From: Gammaproteobacteria bacterium
GTDB lineage: Bacteria; Pseudomonadota; Gammaproteobacteria; Pseudomonadales; Pseudohongiellaceae
Assembly: GCA_002731775.1 (NCBI GenBank)
Contig: PCCP01000033.1
Location: 5,470-65,828 of the forward strand
Reading direction: 5' to 3'
DNA length: 60,359 bases
The translations under genes and the position numbers were made by a program. The notes beneath the pieces were generated by a model. That model ran no database searches and was not told the DNA's origin. It saw only the letters and a program-made list of their open reading frames with translations. This document shows, piece by piece, positions 59,801 to 60,359 of this stretch; the first letter of the stretch is position 1, and the number at the start of each line of letters is the position of its first letter.

Positions 59801-60312
59801 CTGTCCTGCTCCAGTAGCGCCAGAGTGTTGGTGATGGCGGTGGCGAAGCAGGGGCCGATGTCTTCGCTGATGCTCGGATCGCCGCCGAGTCGGGAAAGCA
59901 CCGGTAATTGACTGGCAAGGTAGAAACAAAAACTGTCGATCGTCTGCACCCGCAGGCGGGAGGGATTATCGAGGATGTGCCAGCCCTTCTCTTTATCCCG
60001 CTCGATCACGGGCTGGCAAATTTCGTAGCGTAGCTGGTGCAGGGTCGAACTGCCGGCGACATCTCCAGTCTTGGCGCTGAGGGCCCATTTGAGCATGCTA
60101 AGGATACGCTGGCGCATTTCTCCCGCCGCTTTTTTCGTGAAGGTGATGGCCAGAACTTGTTCCGGTTGCTCGCAGATGGCCAGTAGCTTGAGATAACGCA
60201 GAGTCAGCAGTTCGGTCTTGCCAGAACCGGCAGGGGCCTGAACGATGTAGGAGGCAGTGACATCCAGTGCCGCATCACGGTCGGCCTGGTCGGAGAGGCC
60301 AGAGTTGGTCAT
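56851..60312 (-). CDS. AddA-like UvrD-family helicase-nuclease
   Basis: 1153 residues. Superfamily 1A helicase motifs in order: Walker A APAGSGKT (26-33), AITFTKKAAGEMRQR, Walker B LVDEFQDTSQLQ, LVGDAMQSCYGFR, LQANFRSQQKL, LLTMHKAKGLEFDHVILPGL and LLYIATTRAH. A C-terminal RecB-type nuclease domain has RWIIDYKSA with the catalytic Asp and Lys and the QLSQY helix. It fits the large subunit of a two-subunit AddAB-type recombination exonuclease. The start overlaps the stop of the upstream gene by four bases, indicating cotranscription with the presumed AddB partner. Confidence 0.9.
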   Translation of the reverse strand: MTNSGLSDQADRDAALDVTASYIVQAPAGSGKTELLTLRYLKLLAICEQPEQVLAITFTKKAAGEMRQRILSMLKWALSAKTGDVAGSSTLHQLRYEICQPVIERDKEKGWHILDNPSRLRVQTIDSFCFYLASQLPVLSRLGGDPSISEDIGPCFATAITNTLALLEQDSPLAEDMALLLRYLDNDVARVQILLTGMLHNREQWLSHVLGIKSSFEDARLYLQEGLEELIRESITEVHEALLSRQTELLELINFMAENLAAEGKLVVEGFAPLQSLPDSSCSALPYWRLLVEMLLTQSDSWRLKVDKRNGFPAGGSQDKQFNALCKQRKAQFNDFADSLQGNDDLLEALAYLRKLPDPAYESRHWEFLSALTRLLEYLGAQLLMSFRSMGVIDYSQTSAAARSALGTPEEPTDLALALDHKIQHILVDEFQDTSQLQLDILQLLTSGWQLGDSRTLFLVGDAMQSCYGFRNANVGIYLNIRENGLATVKLHPLTLQANFRSQQKLVSWVNATFCTAFPARANASRGAVPYSASTAVHAPLDGAAITTELICHQRDQATAGQELEAQRVVAKILRLKAEDSAASIAILVRYRSHLRHLIPMLRAAHVQWQSTDIDRLTTLPIIENLLSLTAAVLNRGDRIAWLAILRAPWCGLTTADLHAIHSHAGEKTIWHALQEHKDIAALSTAGQEYLEGFVAIMGYVVAAHRRLGLRDLIETAWDLLRGSSLAATAVERDSVSHFFHLLERNEAGGSLASMSEFTDQVKLAFIPASADQSAGNNIHLLTMHKAKGLEFDHVILPGLANKGATDRKSLLLWHERLNQSGQARLFIAALSASGADESLLYKLLQHEQQHKNKLEDTRLLYIATTRAHKSVSLFASLPRNSKGAIVPRTDSLLSRIWRELQHNPQDITELELDQQPAPAATAQRPVVAFGYADITPIKRYRQALSLAAQARKTLAEGVAQLEAVNAETSAEGPTVPAERRKQELAALSGTLIHRQLESCVQSGSAMPEDAGLRNYWRLQLRSSIADDKELETTLDFIQGSVVRSLAAESAWIFDAGLRDSEAELGLSSYDHKRLRNYLLDRCFIDAEGTRWIIDYKSATAELNQSEQGFIDAQIQLHSAQLSQYKNLFLAMESRPTKTALYLTSIAKLVELD

Positions 60313-60359
60313 GGCTCCTCTCCAGACTCTCGATTGTTGCCGGCCTCGGCTTCCAATTC
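60309..60359 (-). CDS. C-terminal tail of the upstream partner gene, probably AddB-like (partial)
   Basis: The last 16 codons of a leftward gene (acidic, Glu-rich, ending EEP then stop) overlap the helicase start in an ATGA. Identity rests only on position: AddB-type PD-(D/E)XK subunits are usually encoded directly upstream of the AddA-like subunit. Confidence 0.45.
   Translation of the reverse strand, partial: ELEAEAGNNRESGEEP

Overview
The window is a dense, ordinary-looking stretch of a gammaproteobacterial chromosome (about 50 protein genes, no rRNA, tRNA or CRISPR seen). Gene order points to a relative of the Pseudomonas/Cellvibrio side of the class: mfd divergent from a long-form gap, leuC-leuD-asd-fimV-truA-trpF, accD-folC-dedD-cvpA-purF, gpsA-DUF4389, folE-prmB-aroC and topA-lexA-nagZ are all arrangements typical of that group. 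The genus cannot be fixed from the sequence alone. Many starts are GTG or TTG.

Layout. 1-3090: the 5' end of mfd (leftward), then gap and the flavin transferase gene apbE. 3091-3580: a gene-free leader. 3581-18367: a complete 13-gene operon for proton-pumping NADH dehydrogenase (nuoA, B, CD fused, E to N). 18459-18809: a miniature RnfG-like membrane protein that keeps only the N-terminal anchor and the C-terminal flavin-attachment region. 19007-24600: gpsA, a DUF4389 membrane protein with a histone-like basic tail, an OmpA-like envelope protein, folE, prmB, a 136-bp MITE-like inverted-repeat element, and aroC. 24660-38805: leuCD (leuB is missing from its usual place), asd, fimV, truA, trpFBA, accD, folC, dedD, cvpA and purF. 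38880-46379, leftward: yciH, and a moxR-DUF58-DUF4381-batA-batB/C-batD operon encoding an AAA+ ATPase with von Willebrand factor A membrane proteins. 46600-49769: an orphan N-terminal domain of the giant NAD-glutamate dehydrogenase, a glutaredoxin-like gene, tatD and ilvE. 49919-60359: topA, lexA with an SOS box on its promoter, a DUF6763 gene, nagZ, an MscS-type channel, a purine phosphoribosyltransferase, and an AddA-like helicase-nuclease whose partner gene runs off the right edge.

How the parts fit. Central metabolism (gap, gpsA), respiration (nuo), amino-acid pathways (leu, asd, trp, aroC, ilvE), fatty-acid, folate and purine synthesis (accD, folC, folE, purF) and envelope or division functions (fimV, dedD, nagZ, bat) dominate. 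The most unusual signals are (1) the nuo operon bracketed by apbE on one side and a deletion-derived RnfG-like flavin-site protein on the other, (2) the stand-alone glutamate-dehydrogenase N-terminal domain, (3) the MITE-like element that supplies the stop codon of prmB, and (4) AT-rich leaders with little Shine-Dalgarno character, including a four-copy 8-bp tandem repeat in front of leuC. No classical defence system or prophage is visible.
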